A stretch of 12,110 bases of DNA, from positions 1 through 12,110 of the forward strand of contig JAILKX010000046.1 in assembly GCA_024693415.1 (NCBI GenBank), read 5' to 3'. Below, in pieces: positions 1-5,664 of this stretch (its first letter is position 1; the number at the start of each line of letters is the position of its first letter). The stretch is from Bacilli bacterium. Lineage in GTDB: Bacteria > Bacillota_I > Bacilli_A > RFN20 > CAG-826. The position numbers and the translations under genes are program-made. A model generated the notes under the pieces. It was not told the origin of the DNA. It made no database searches and was given only the letters and a program-made list of their open reading frames with translations.

Positions 1-447
1 ATCGCGGACGACATCAACGACGTCAAGATCTCCGACATGTACGACACGAGCAGCAACTCGATCTTCGAATCCCTTCCCGAGGATACGACGATCGGCAACC
101 TGCCTGACAAGGTCACTCAGATCAAGATCGTCGACGTCTTCTCCGGCGACATCTGGCCCGATGGCGTCGACCATACCGAAGACAACGCCGTGGCGATCTG
201 GAAGTACATGCTCATCGATTCGACCGGCACCTTCAACACCTCCTACCTCCTCTGCGACGATATGGATCAGTTGACCGATAACGTCACCAGGAACGTGAAC
301 AAAGCCTCGATCGGCGACCTCGTCAATGATGGCTTCATCACCTTAAGCGACACCTCAGTTCTCTCCAAACCCGATCCTAGCGGCAGCGGCAAGACCGTCG
401 GCGAGCTCACCTTCGCCGAGTTCCTCGAAGCCTACGGGAGCCTCTGA
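1..447 (+). CDS. C-terminal part of an acidic repeat protein (5' end outside window)
   Basis: The reading frame is open from the first base to the TGA at 445-447, so this is the last 148 codons of a longer gene; the ATG at 37 is probably internal. I do not recognise a named family. The segment is rich in Asp, Ser and Thr, has no membrane helix and only one Cys. Three short, related blocks recur: TTIGNLPDKVTQIKIVDVF (about residues 30-48), ASIGDLVNDGFITL, and TVGELTFAEFLEAY at the very end. VKISDMY near residue 8 resembles IKIVDVF. This suggests tandem copies of a short helix-strand unit, as in large modular surface or cytoplasmic hypothetical proteins. No sorting signal (LPxTG plus hydrophobic tail) is present at the C-terminus. 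A hairpin terminator follows 20 nt after the stop. Coding is well supported by consistent GC-rich third positions; function is unknown. Confidence 0.75.
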   Translation: MADDINDVKISDMYDTSSNSIFESLPEDTTIGNLPDKVTQIKIVDVFSGDIWPDGVDHTEDNAVAIWKYMLIDSTGTFNTSYLLCDDMDQLTDNVTRNVNKASIGDLVNDGFITLSDTSVLSKPDPSGSGKTVGELTFAEFLEAYGSL

Positions 448-466
448 TCCGATTCAGCATAACGAT

Positions 467-498
467 AAAGCGCCAAGCGATTCCGCCTGGCGCTTTTA
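467..498. terminator. Bidirectional Rho-independent terminator between convergent genes
   Basis: A perfect 9-bp stem (AAAGCGCCA at 467-475 with TGGCGCTTT at 488-496) encloses a 12-nt loop. On the plus strand it continues into TTTTAT; on the minus strand the stem ends in a short T-containing run. It lies 19 nt after the plus-strand stop at 447 and 18 nt past the minus-strand stop at 516, so one hairpin can serve both convergent genes. The T-tracts are short, so efficiency may be moderate. Confidence 0.75.
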
Positions 499-515
499 TC
501 AATCCGTTGGACCCC

Positions 516-1196
516 TTATTCGTTTTCGCTCTTTTTGAGCAGCTTGCTGACGCCGACTCTAGCGAAGTAGATGCCGATGCAGATCGCCGCGGTCGCTAGA
601 AGCATCACGATGAATGAGATCGCCGCCCCGACCGGACCGCCGGCCCCGAATCCATACCAGTCGTAATCGTAGACGCCGTATCCGTTATGGACGACGACGT
701 TGATGACGTAGAAGATGCCGTAAACGAACATCGGGATGATGCCGAAGAAGGATTGCTGCCAGGAGAATTCCTCGATATGCCCGCCGAATACGATATAGCG
801 GACCAATCCCAGAAGCGGATTGATGAGGTGCATGAATAGGACCATGCCCACATACATCGCCTGATAGCCCATCGTCGGCCCAAGGAAGAAGATGACGGTC
901 AATAAGGTGACGCTTGTGGAGACGTTCCCGACGTGGAAGATGATGTTATAGATCTTGGAGATGCGCTCCCTTTTGCCTAGAAGCACCATCGCGTCAAGCG
1001 GGATATTGATCAGCGCGCATATGCCGAGCAGCACATTCGAATCGGTCGTGAAGAATTTGAATAGGGCAGGCCCGCCCGCGGCCAAAACCCCATCGGATCC
1101 GAAATAGAGAACCACCGTCGACATGGTCACGAAAACGACGATCAGGATATCTATCGCAAGCGTTGTAATCGCATTCAATCTTTTGTTCATGCGCAT
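516..1196 (-). CDS. Pr6Pr / FAR-17a-like six-helix membrane protein
   Basis: This 226-residue protein has six clear hydrophobic segments (about 10-32, 54-74, 90-107, 111-137, 148-170, 190-212) and no signal peptide beyond the first helix. KFFTTDSN at 47-54, HLINPLL at 123-129 and IPMFVYGIFYV at 154-164 match the Pr6Pr/androgen-inducible (FAR-17a/AIG1) pattern: an F-T-x-x-SN motif, a conserved His-Pro segment and a Pro-Tyr helix. Eukaryotic relatives hydrolyse fatty-acid esters of hydroxy fatty acids; the bacterial proteins have no established role, so lipid chemistry is only a suggestion. Two ATGs are possible, at 1196 and 1190. A promoter with TTGCCA (1225-1220), a 17-nt spacer and GATAAT (1202-1197) would start transcription near 1190, favouring the second ATG and a leaderless message. 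No Shine-Dalgarno motif is seen. The gene is divergent from the abiE unit. Confidence 0.72.
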   Translation of the reverse strand: MRMNKRLNAITTLAIDILIVVFVTMSTVVLYFGSDGVLAAGGPALFKFFTTDSNVLLGICALINIPLDAMVLLGKRERISKIYNIIFHVGNVSTSVTLLTVIFFLGPTMGYQAMYVGMVLFMHLINPLLGLVRYIVFGGHIEEFSWQQSFFGIIPMFVYGIFYVINVVVHNGYGVYDYDWYGFGAGGPVGAAISFIVMLLATAAICIGIYFARVGVSKLLKKSENE

Positions 1197-1225
1197 ATTA
1201 TCTACGGGAATAGTAATTATGGCAA
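1197..1225 (-). promoter_or_regulatory. Sigma-A-type promoter of the Pr6Pr-like gene
   Basis: On the minus strand, TTGCCA (-35, at 1225-1220; 5 of 6 consensus) is followed by 17 nt and GATAAT (-10, at 1202-1197; 5 of 6). The ATG at 1196 abuts the -10 box and the next ATG at 1190 is 6 nt away, where initiation would be expected. This implies a leaderless transcript starting at the second ATG. Confidence 0.6.
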
Positions 1226-1256
1226 AGGATATATATTAACAAATACGCTTAATTAC
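1213..1256. promoter_or_regulatory. Inverted-repeat operator candidate for AbiEi autoregulation
   Basis: GTAATTA at 1213-1219 and its exact reverse complement TAATTAC at 1250-1256 lie 30 nt apart. The left arm falls in the -35/-10 spacer of the minus-strand promoter, and the right arm in the spacer of the abiE promoter. AbiEi antitoxins are known to bind inverted repeats upstream of their own operon and repress it. The arms are AT-rich in an AT-rich region, so chance is possible. Confidence 0.4.
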
Positions 1257-1264
1257 ATTAGAAT
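1236..1264 (+). promoter_or_regulatory. Sigma-A-type promoter of the abiE operon
   Basis: TTAACA (1236-1241; 5 of 6 consensus), a 17-nt spacer, and TAGAAT (1259-1264; 5 of 6). Transcription would begin about 1270-1272, at the GTG proposed as the AbiEi start. The message is therefore leaderless from GTG 1272, or has a leader of about 27 nt if ATG 1299 is used. Confidence 0.6.
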
Positions 1265-1271
1265 TATAGGC

Positions 1272-1892
1272 GTGAAAGTTTATAGAGTAGATTCAGAAAT
1301 GTCGAAAGTGGAAAAGGTTCTCGATATGGCGAGAGCCAATAATGGCGTCGTCACCTCCGCGATGGTCACGGAGGCGCGGCTTTCGAGGGCTCTCCTTGGC
1401 TATATGACGAATCGCGGATATTTGGATAAGTCATGCCGGGGAGTATATACGTTGCCAGGGATTTTGAGCGACGGCTTCTATGATGCGCAAACGGTTTATG
1501 GGAAAGGTGTGTTTTCGCATGGATCCGCATTGTATCTTCTGGGCTTGACAGACAGGACTCCAAATCAATTCACGATGACCTTCCCAAGCACTTACAATCT
1601 ATCGAACCCCAAGGCTTCTAAAATTATTTGCAAGGCTGCAATTGATCATATTTATAAAAGCGGCATTATTTACGTCAGTACGGACGGCGGGCACGAAGTT
1701 CGCTGTTATAATATGGAAAAGACTCTTTGCGACATCCTTCGAGGCCGTGGCCATGAAGATATCCAATTGATCAGTGAGGCGTTCAAGCGCTATGCGAAAA
1801 GGGCGGATAAGAATCTGCCTCTGCTATCCGAATATTCAAAGCAGCTGAAGGTCGAGCATAGAGTCCGGAATTATCTGGAAGTGCTCCTATGA
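1272..1892 (+). CDS. abiEi: AbiEi-family antitoxin (type IV TA / abortive infection)
   Basis: AbiEi is the antitoxin and transcriptional repressor of the AbiE system; it counters the AbiEii nucleotidyltransferase without a stable protein complex. This 206-residue protein has an N-terminal winged-helix domain (about 11-62) and family-typical blocks FSHGSALYLLGLTDRTPNQF (81-100), with the SH-x-ALYL-x-GLTDRTP signature, and YNMEKTLCDILRGR (146-159). The C-terminal half is the usual AbiEi antitoxin domain. The listed start is GTG; ATG at 1299 (codon 10) also fits the domain start and may be the real one. Its TGA overlaps the AbiEii ATG by 4 nt (ATGA), the standard abiE arrangement, implying translational coupling. 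The gene is visibly AT-richer than the flanking genes, with many ATT, TAT and AAT codons, which suggests horizontal acquisition. Confidence 0.9.
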   Translation: MKVYRVDSEMSKVEKVLDMARANNGVVTSAMVTEARLSRALLGYMTNRGYLDKSCRGVYTLPGILSDGFYDAQTVYGKGVFSHGSALYLLGLTDRTPNQFTMTFPSTYNLSNPKASKIICKAAIDHIYKSGIIYVSTDGGHEVRCYNMEKTLCDILRGRGHEDIQLISEAFKRYAKRADKNLPLLSEYSKQLKVEHRVRNYLEVLL

Positions 1893-2572
1893 AGAACTCT
1901 ATGCAGCTCAAAGCCTACGTAAAGAACTTGGCAAAGAAAAAGGGCCTTTCGCCTCAACTTATATTGCAAAATTACCTGCTCGAAAGATTTCTCGAAAGAA
2001 TTTCTAAATCGATTTTTTGCGATGCGATTATCCTCAAAGGAGGCTTATTGATAGCGTCTATGGTTGGAATTGATTCCCGGGCCACCATGGATATGGATAC
2101 AACCATTAAGGGCTATCCATTAACGATGAAATCGGTTGAATCAATGATCGAAAAGATATGTGCAGTTTCGCTTCATGATGGTTTCTCGTTTCATATCAAA
2201 GAAATCGACAACATCCATGAACATAACGATTATGAGGGTTATCGAGTTGGACTTGAGGCCGAATTTGGAACGATTCGCGCACCTTTGAAACTGGATATCA
2301 CTACTGGCGATATCATTACGCCGTGCGAAACGACCTATGGCTATCAATTGATGTTTGAAGATCGTTCGATACCTATCAAGGCATACAATTTGGAAACGAT
2401 TTTGGCTGAGAAGATTGAGACCATAATAAGCCGTGGAGACCTCAACACCAGAATGAGGGATTATTATGATGTTTATGCCTTGCTACATCTTGGGAAAACC
2501 CGGGTTAATTGGGACTTTTTAGGCGTGCGCTATTTGCTACAGCTACAAAGAGGAACACCGAGCCAATATTGA
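1889..2572 (+). CDS. abiEii: AbiEii-family nucleotidyltransferase toxin, C-terminally frameshifted
   Basis: AbiEii toxins are DNA polymerase-beta-fold nucleotidyltransferases that transfer nucleotides to cellular RNA (tRNA acceptor ends in studied MenA-type relatives) and arrest growth on phage infection. Catalytic elements are visible: GG at 51-52 followed by D68-M-D70 (motif I), KLD at 134-136 (motif II), AEK at 173-175 (motif III) and R190-DYYD-VY (motif IV). All lie before the break. After VNWDFL (to residue 211) the frame turns into an unrelated 16-residue tail, ending at TGA 2572, giving 227 residues against about 290 for the family. The missing homologous C-terminus continues at once in the -1 frame from 2521. 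Joined, the product would be 288 residues. A weak SD (GGAAG) precedes the ATG inside abiEi. The gene may be inactive, slippage-expressed, or affected by a homopolymer sequencing error. Confidence 0.88.
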   Translation: MKNSMQLKAYVKNLAKKKGLSPQLILQNYLLERFLERISKSIFCDAIILKGGLLIASMVGIDSRATMDMDTTIKGYPLTMKSVESMIEKICAVSLHDGFSFHIKEIDNIHEHNDYEGYRVGLEAEFGTIRAPLKLDITTGDIITPCETTYGYQLMFEDRSIPIKAYNLETILAEKIETIISRGDLNTRMRDYYDVYALLHLGKTRVNWDFLGVRYLLQLQRGTPSQY

Positions 2573-2754
2573 ATGATTGGCGCAGAATATTGGAAACGAT
2601 TCGCGCTAACGAGGCAATGAATAAGCAGTGGGCTAGCTATAGATGGGAATACGAATATGCGAAGTTTGTTTCTTTTGAAGAAACCTGCGATGCCGTATTC
2701 GATGCCCTGAATGGACTTTCCCGCGCCGAATCGGATAAACTTAACCCGTTATGA
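2521..2754 (+). pseudogene. abiEii: Displaced C-terminal segment of AbiEii (-1 frame)
   Basis: Read from AGG at 2521, these 77 codons give RRALFATATKRNT and then a helical segment with DWRRILETI, MNKQW and YEYAKFVSFEE, which matches the C-terminal alpha-helical region expected in AbiEii proteins. The join DFL-RRALF after residue 211 is natural if the ribosome slips back one base at TTT-TTA, or if one T was lost from a six-T run (giving DFFRRALF). Retention of an open, sensible frame for 77 codons argues that the break is recent, programmed, or artefactual. A TTG at 2509 could act as a separate start, but no SD precedes it. The stop TGA (2752-2754) overlaps the phosphatase ATG at 2751. Confidence 0.8.
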
Positions 2755-3206
2755 AGAAAATCATCTTTGTCTGCCACGGCAACATCTGCCGCTCCGTCGC
2801 CGCGGAATACATCTGCAAGGACTTCTTGAGGAAGAAAGGGATCCTCAACCATTTTATCATCGAATCCCGCGCCACCTCACGCGAGGAGATCGGCAACGAC
2901 ATCTATCCCCCGATGAAGCGCGAATTGCTCCGCCGGAACATCCCGTTAGATAGGCATCATGCCACCCAGATCACCCAAAGGGATTACGACTCCTCCGACA
3001 TGGTGTTCTATATGGATGATGAGAACATCCGTTACCTGAACTACATGCTGAACGACCACAAACTCATCCTAAAGCCCATCTTTTATCTATCCCCAAGCAT
3101 CGATGAGATAGAGGATCCCTGGTATACCGGCCGCTTCGACAAAGTCGTCACCGAAATCACCGCCTGCCTGAACGATATCTTCGACAAATCCGACCTCTTC
3201 GATTAG
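2751..3206 (+). CDS. Low-molecular-weight protein tyrosine phosphatase
   Basis: These enzymes hydrolyse phosphotyrosine through a cysteine-phosphate intermediate in the cytoplasm; bacterial members often control tyrosine kinases of capsule or exopolysaccharide export. The P-loop is at the N-terminus: VCHGNICRS with nucleophile C8 and R14 (C-x5-R-S). The general acid is D122 in DPWY (122-125), a slight variant of the usual DPxY/F. RATSREEIGNDIYPPM (40-55) is the usual middle segment. At 151 residues the protein is family-length and looks complete and active. Its ATG overlaps the stop of the AbiEii C-terminal frame by 4 nt. Base and codon use return here to the GC-rich host style, unlike abiE. 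No strong SD is seen, consistent with coupling to the upstream frame or with a cryptic internal promoter. A strong terminator follows 70 nt downstream. A role in surface glycan control is inferred only from the neighbouring operon. Confidence 0.92.
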   Translation: MKKIIFVCHGNICRSVAAEYICKDFLRKKGILNHFIIESRATSREEIGNDIYPPMKRELLRRNIPLDRHHATQITQRDYDSSDMVFYMDDENIRYLNYMLNDHKLILKPIFYLSPSIDEIEDPWYTGRFDKVVTEITACLNDIFDKSDLFD

Positions 3207-3221
3207 GCCCGCTGGGCCCTG

Positions 3222-3246
3222 CCCGAGCTGCCTCACAGCTGTCGGG
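3222..3246. repeat. Bulged GC-rich hairpin downstream of the phosphatase gene
   Basis: CCCGA-GCTG (3222-3230) pairs with CAGC-TG-TCGGG (3236-3246) around a 5-nt loop with a 2-nt bulge; a smaller GGCCC/GGGCC hairpin (3206-3218) precedes it. Neither has a T-tract. They may be mRNA 3'-end structures or part of an interspersed element. Confidence 0.4.
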
Positions 3247-3276
3247 GTAGGCGCCTCGAACCTCGTTCCATTTCAG

Positions 3277-3315
3277 CCGAATTCGCATACATGTCCCCCG
3301 CGGATTCGGTTTTTT
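3277..3315 (+). terminator. Rho-independent terminator of the abiE-phosphatase unit
   Basis: A 10-bp stem, CCGAATTCGC (3277-3286) with GCGGATTCGG (3300-3309) including one G-U pair, encloses a 13-nt loop and runs directly into six T (3310-3315). This is the strongest terminator in the window and closes the rightward unit. Confidence 0.8.
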
Positions 3316-3364
3316 GGCGGACATAGTTTGGCCGCAATAACGGCGATTTGGGTCTTGACCGGGA

Positions 3365-3407
3365 GGGGCACCCCAGCCATTGGGGATTATGGCTGGGCGC
3401 CGCCCAG
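3365..3407. repeat. Overlapping GC-rich inverted repeats in the intergenic spacer
   Basis: Three nested or overlapping palindromes lie here: GGGG-CA-CCCC (3365-3374), CCCAGCCAT (3372-3380) with ATGGCTGGG (3389-3397; perfect 9 bp, 8-nt loop), and CTGGGC-GCC-GCCCAG (3393-3407). They share arms, so alternative folds compete. No T-tract follows. The region has no credible coding frame; it could be a small structured RNA or an interspersed palindromic element. Confidence 0.45.
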
Positions 3408-3417
3408 TGGCAAGCGA

Positions 3418-3450
3418 TAGAAAAGAGCATCCGGGTTAGGGGATGCTCTT
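3418..3450 (-). terminator. Rho-independent terminator of the minus-strand glycan operon
   Basis: A perfect 10-bp stem (AAGAGCATCC at 3423-3432 with GGATGCTCTT at 3441-3450) has an 8-nt loop. On the minus strand it runs into TTTTCT, 15 nt after the stop codon at 3465-3467. It ends the four-gene operon. Confidence 0.82.
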
Positions 3451-3464
3451 GAGGATGATCGTTA

Positions 3465-5054
3465 TTAAGCCTTTTGGGATGATTCTTCCTTCTTCTCTTC
3501 CTTGGACTCATGGTAGGAGGTCTCGGTGTTGACCTTCCAGATGTCGGCCCTGTTGAAGGAAGAGGGATCGACGATGCATTTGACGGCGTCGATGGCGGTT
3601 AGCATGGAGTGGTCCATGTTGTTGTACCTATGCTGGCCGTTCCTGCCGACGCAGAAGAGGTTATCGATGCCGATCAAGTGCTCCTGGACCTTATCGATGT
3701 CCTTGTAGGAATCGAAGTAGGCGGGGTAGGCTTTCTTGATTTTGATTTGGGTAGCGTCTAGGACGTCTTCGCGGTCGATGACACTTATGGAGGTGAGCTC
3801 GTTTAAGGCCATCTCGATGAACTTATCCTTGTCCATCTCCCAGAGCTCGTCGCCTTCGGTGGCGAAGTATTCCATGCCGATCCAGACGGTGTGCTCGAGG
3901 TCTTTGACCATGTAGGGGGACCAGTTGTTGAAGATCTGGAGGCGGCCTAATTTGACTTCCCTCTCCTGGACGTAGATCCAGGTGTCGGGGACGATGTTAC
4001 TGACCGTCTTGATCTTGGTCTTGTTCTCGATCTTGAGCTTATTGACCAATACGCCTACGGTGATGAAGTCGCGATAGAGGAGATGGGTCGCGACTTCATA
4101 GGGCTCATCGGGGACGTTGCCCTTGCCGAAGGCCTCGTAGAGGTCCTTTAACGGCATCGAGGAGACGAAGTAGTCGCCTTTGAGGGTCTCGCTTCCGTTG
4201 ATGACGAGCGACTCGACGTGGTTATCCTTGAGGTTCACGCCCGTGACCTTGGAGTTGAAGCGGATCTCGCCTCCCATCTCTTGGATGAGGGCCGCCATCT
4301 CTTCGTAAAGCTGGCCAGGTCCTTTCTTCGGGTAGTAGAACGATTCGATGAGGCTCGTCTCGGTCTTCTTGGAATTCTTGCGGAAGGGCTTGGTGACGAA
4401 GGAGGTGAAGGCCTTCCATAATGAGAGCCCTTTGACGCGCTGGGCGCCCCAATCGGGGGAGATCTCGGAGGGGTTGCGGCCCCAGACCTTCTCGGTGTAG
4501 TCCTCGAAGAACATCTCATAGAGGGGCTTGCCGAAGCGGTTGATGTAGAAGTCGGCGAGGGAATCCTCTTTCCTCTTGTGGATGGCGGACCCGATGTAGC
4601 CCCAGCCGGCTTTCCAGGTTCGGGCGAAGCCCATGTTGCGGAAGGTCGCGGGCTTTATGGAGATCGGGTAATCGAAGAACTTGTGGAGATAGAGGATGCG
4701 GGAGACCCTGTTCCTATTTAGCATCACCCTATCTTCCTTCTCGGGATCGGGTCCGTTCTCGGCGAGGGGGACGGTCCTTTCTAGAAGAAGATCGTCCTGG
4801 GCGGGGGCGCCTTGCAGGGGCATGATCTCCTTCCAGAGGTTCATGACCTCATCCGACTTCGAGAAGAAGCGGTGGCCGCCGATGTCGATGCGGTTGCCCT
4901 TATACTCCAAGGTCTTGGAGATGCCGCCGATCATGTCGGATTCCTCCAAGATGATCGGATGGATATTGGCCTCGGGATGCTTAAGCAATTCATAGGCCGC
5001 GGTCAAACCCGCGGGGCCTGCGCCGATGATGAGGCAGATTTTCTTTTCACTCAT
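3465..5054 (-). CDS. UDP-galactopyranose-mutase-like FAD-dependent oxidoreductase
   Basis: A 529-residue soluble flavoprotein of the UGM/HemY-type FAD superfamily. The N-terminal dinucleotide fold is clear: [15 protein letters not shown] (9-23) with GxGxxG, then E37-E38 at the ribose-binding turn, GGIS (43-46) and [12 protein letters not shown] (59-70). [11 protein letters not shown] (182-192) is a family block of the mutase-like clade. [16 protein letters not shown] (470-485) closes the FAD site and resembles the GR-x-G-x-W-x-Y...-NQDHS segment of eukaryotic-type UGMs. It is longer than bacterial Glf (about 370-390). It is not recognised as a proven mutase: substrate could be a UDP-sugar or polyprenyl-linked sugar. 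The charged Lys/Glu/Ser tail (510-529) is probably disordered. The start is fixed by AAGGAG (5069-5064) 9 nt before ATG; it overlaps the end of gtrA by 8 nt. Place in the operon suggests it makes or modifies the sugar used by the membrane glycosyltransferases. Confidence 0.85.
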   Translation of the reverse strand: MSEKKICLIIGAGPAGLTAAYELLKHPEANIHPIILEESDMIGGISKTLEYKGNRIDIGGHRFFSKSDEVMNLWKEIMPLQGAPAQDDLLLERTVPLAENGPDPEKEDRVMLNRNRVSRILYLHKFFDYPISIKPATFRNMGFARTWKAGWGYIGSAIHKRKEDSLADFYINRFGKPLYEMFFEDYTEKVWGRNPSEISPDWGAQRVKGLSLWKAFTSFVTKPFRKNSKKTETSLIESFYYPKKGPGQLYEEMAALIQEMGGEIRFNSKVTGVNLKDNHVESLVINGSETLKGDYFVSSMPLKDLYEAFGKGNVPDEPYEVATHLLYRDFITVGVLVNKLKIENKTKIKTVSNIVPDTWIYVQEREVKLGRLQIFNNWSPYMVKDLEHTVWIGMEYFATEGDELWEMDKDKFIEMALNELTSISVIDREDVLDATQIKIKKAYPAYFDSYKDIDKVQEHLIGIDNLFCVGRNGQHRYNNMDHSMLTAIDAVKCIVDPSSFNRADIWKVNTETSYHESKEEKKEESSQKA

Positions 5055-5607
5055 TGGTTTCTTCTCCTTCCTTCGGGGCGATGAAGATCCATTTCTTCCT
5101 GCTCCAGTAATTCCACACTAAGACGATGAGGGTTCCGACGCAGAAGACGAGGAACCACATCCAGAAGTCTAATGACCATAGGAACGCCCAGGTGCCGTCC
5201 TTGATGGTGGCCAAAACGCTAGCCTGCCCTTGCGTAAGCGAGATGCCGGCAAGGTTAAACAAAGCGCCGCATCCGTAATTCAGGACCTCATGGAACAGCA
5301 ATCCGATGAAGCCCAATAGGACGAACAGCCAGAACTTCGATTGGGTCTTGGCCGCGTTCTTGTCCTTGACGTTCTGAAACACCCAGAGGATCGAGAAGAT
5401 GTAGTTCACGATGACCCCGACGACGAAGCCGGCGATGACGGAGATGCCGGTGGTCAGGTATTCGTTGGCGTCCTTCATGAAGTAGGAGACGACGAGGCGG
5501 GTGCCGGCGTCGGCGATGGTCGCGACGACCCCGATGACGAGGAAGCGGACGATCTCCATGAGCTGGCCGGATTGCAGCATTTTGGGTTTGGTTTCGGAAT
5601 TTGGCAT
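5047..5607 (-). CDS. GtrA family membrane protein
   Basis: GtrA-family proteins are small four-helix membrane proteins, thought to move polyprenyl-phosphate-linked sugars across the membrane or to assist such transfer for O-antigen, teichoic acid or arabinogalactan modification. This 186-residue protein shows helices at about 19-41, 50-76, 92-114 and 147-167, the N-terminal signature [17 protein letters not shown] (21-37) and the repeated NY-x3-x-WVF type motifs: [10 protein letters not shown] (68-77) and [10 protein letters not shown] (166-175). The loop between helices 3 and 4 is long for the family. A TATAAT box is centred only about 9 nt before the ATG, so this gene may also be transcribed separately, without a leader. 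It lies 57 nt after the GT39-like gene and overlaps the FAD gene by 8 nt. Confidence 0.9.
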   Translation of the reverse strand: MPNSETKPKMLQSGQLMEIVRFLVIGVVATIADAGTRLVVSYFMKDANEYLTTGISVIAGFVVGVIVNYIFSILWVFQNVKDKNAAKTQSKFWLFVLLGFIGLLFHEVLNYGCGALFNLAGISLTQGQASVLATIKDGTWAFLWSLDFWMWFLVFCVGTLIVLVWNYWSRKKWIFIAPKEGEETNE

Positions 5608-5613
5608 GTGGGT

Positions 5614-5641
5614 ATTATAGTCCTTGATGTATCGAATTCAA
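5614..5641 (-). promoter_or_regulatory. Internal promoter before the GtrA-family gene
   Basis: On the minus strand, TTGAAT (5641-5636; 4 of 6), a 16-nt spacer and a perfect TATAAT (5619-5614) precede ATG 5607 by only 6 nt. Initiation would fall at or next to the start codon. It lies in the only sizeable gap (57 nt) of the operon, so the last two genes may be made independently of the first two. Confidence 0.55.
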
Positions 5642-5664
5642 TTTAAGGCGGGCGCGTATGCGCG

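Noticed and set aside
3233..3511. Minus-strand 92-codon open frame in the spacer after the phosphatase gene
   Set aside because: It overlaps the end of the flavoprotein gene and runs across both terminators and several hairpins; it is low-complexity, Arg/Pro/Ser-rich, with no SD. Treated as non-coding.
4218..4519. Overlapping open frames in the middle of the flavoprotein gene
   Set aside because: Shadows in alternative frames; the 529-codon frame carries an unbroken flavoprotein sequence.
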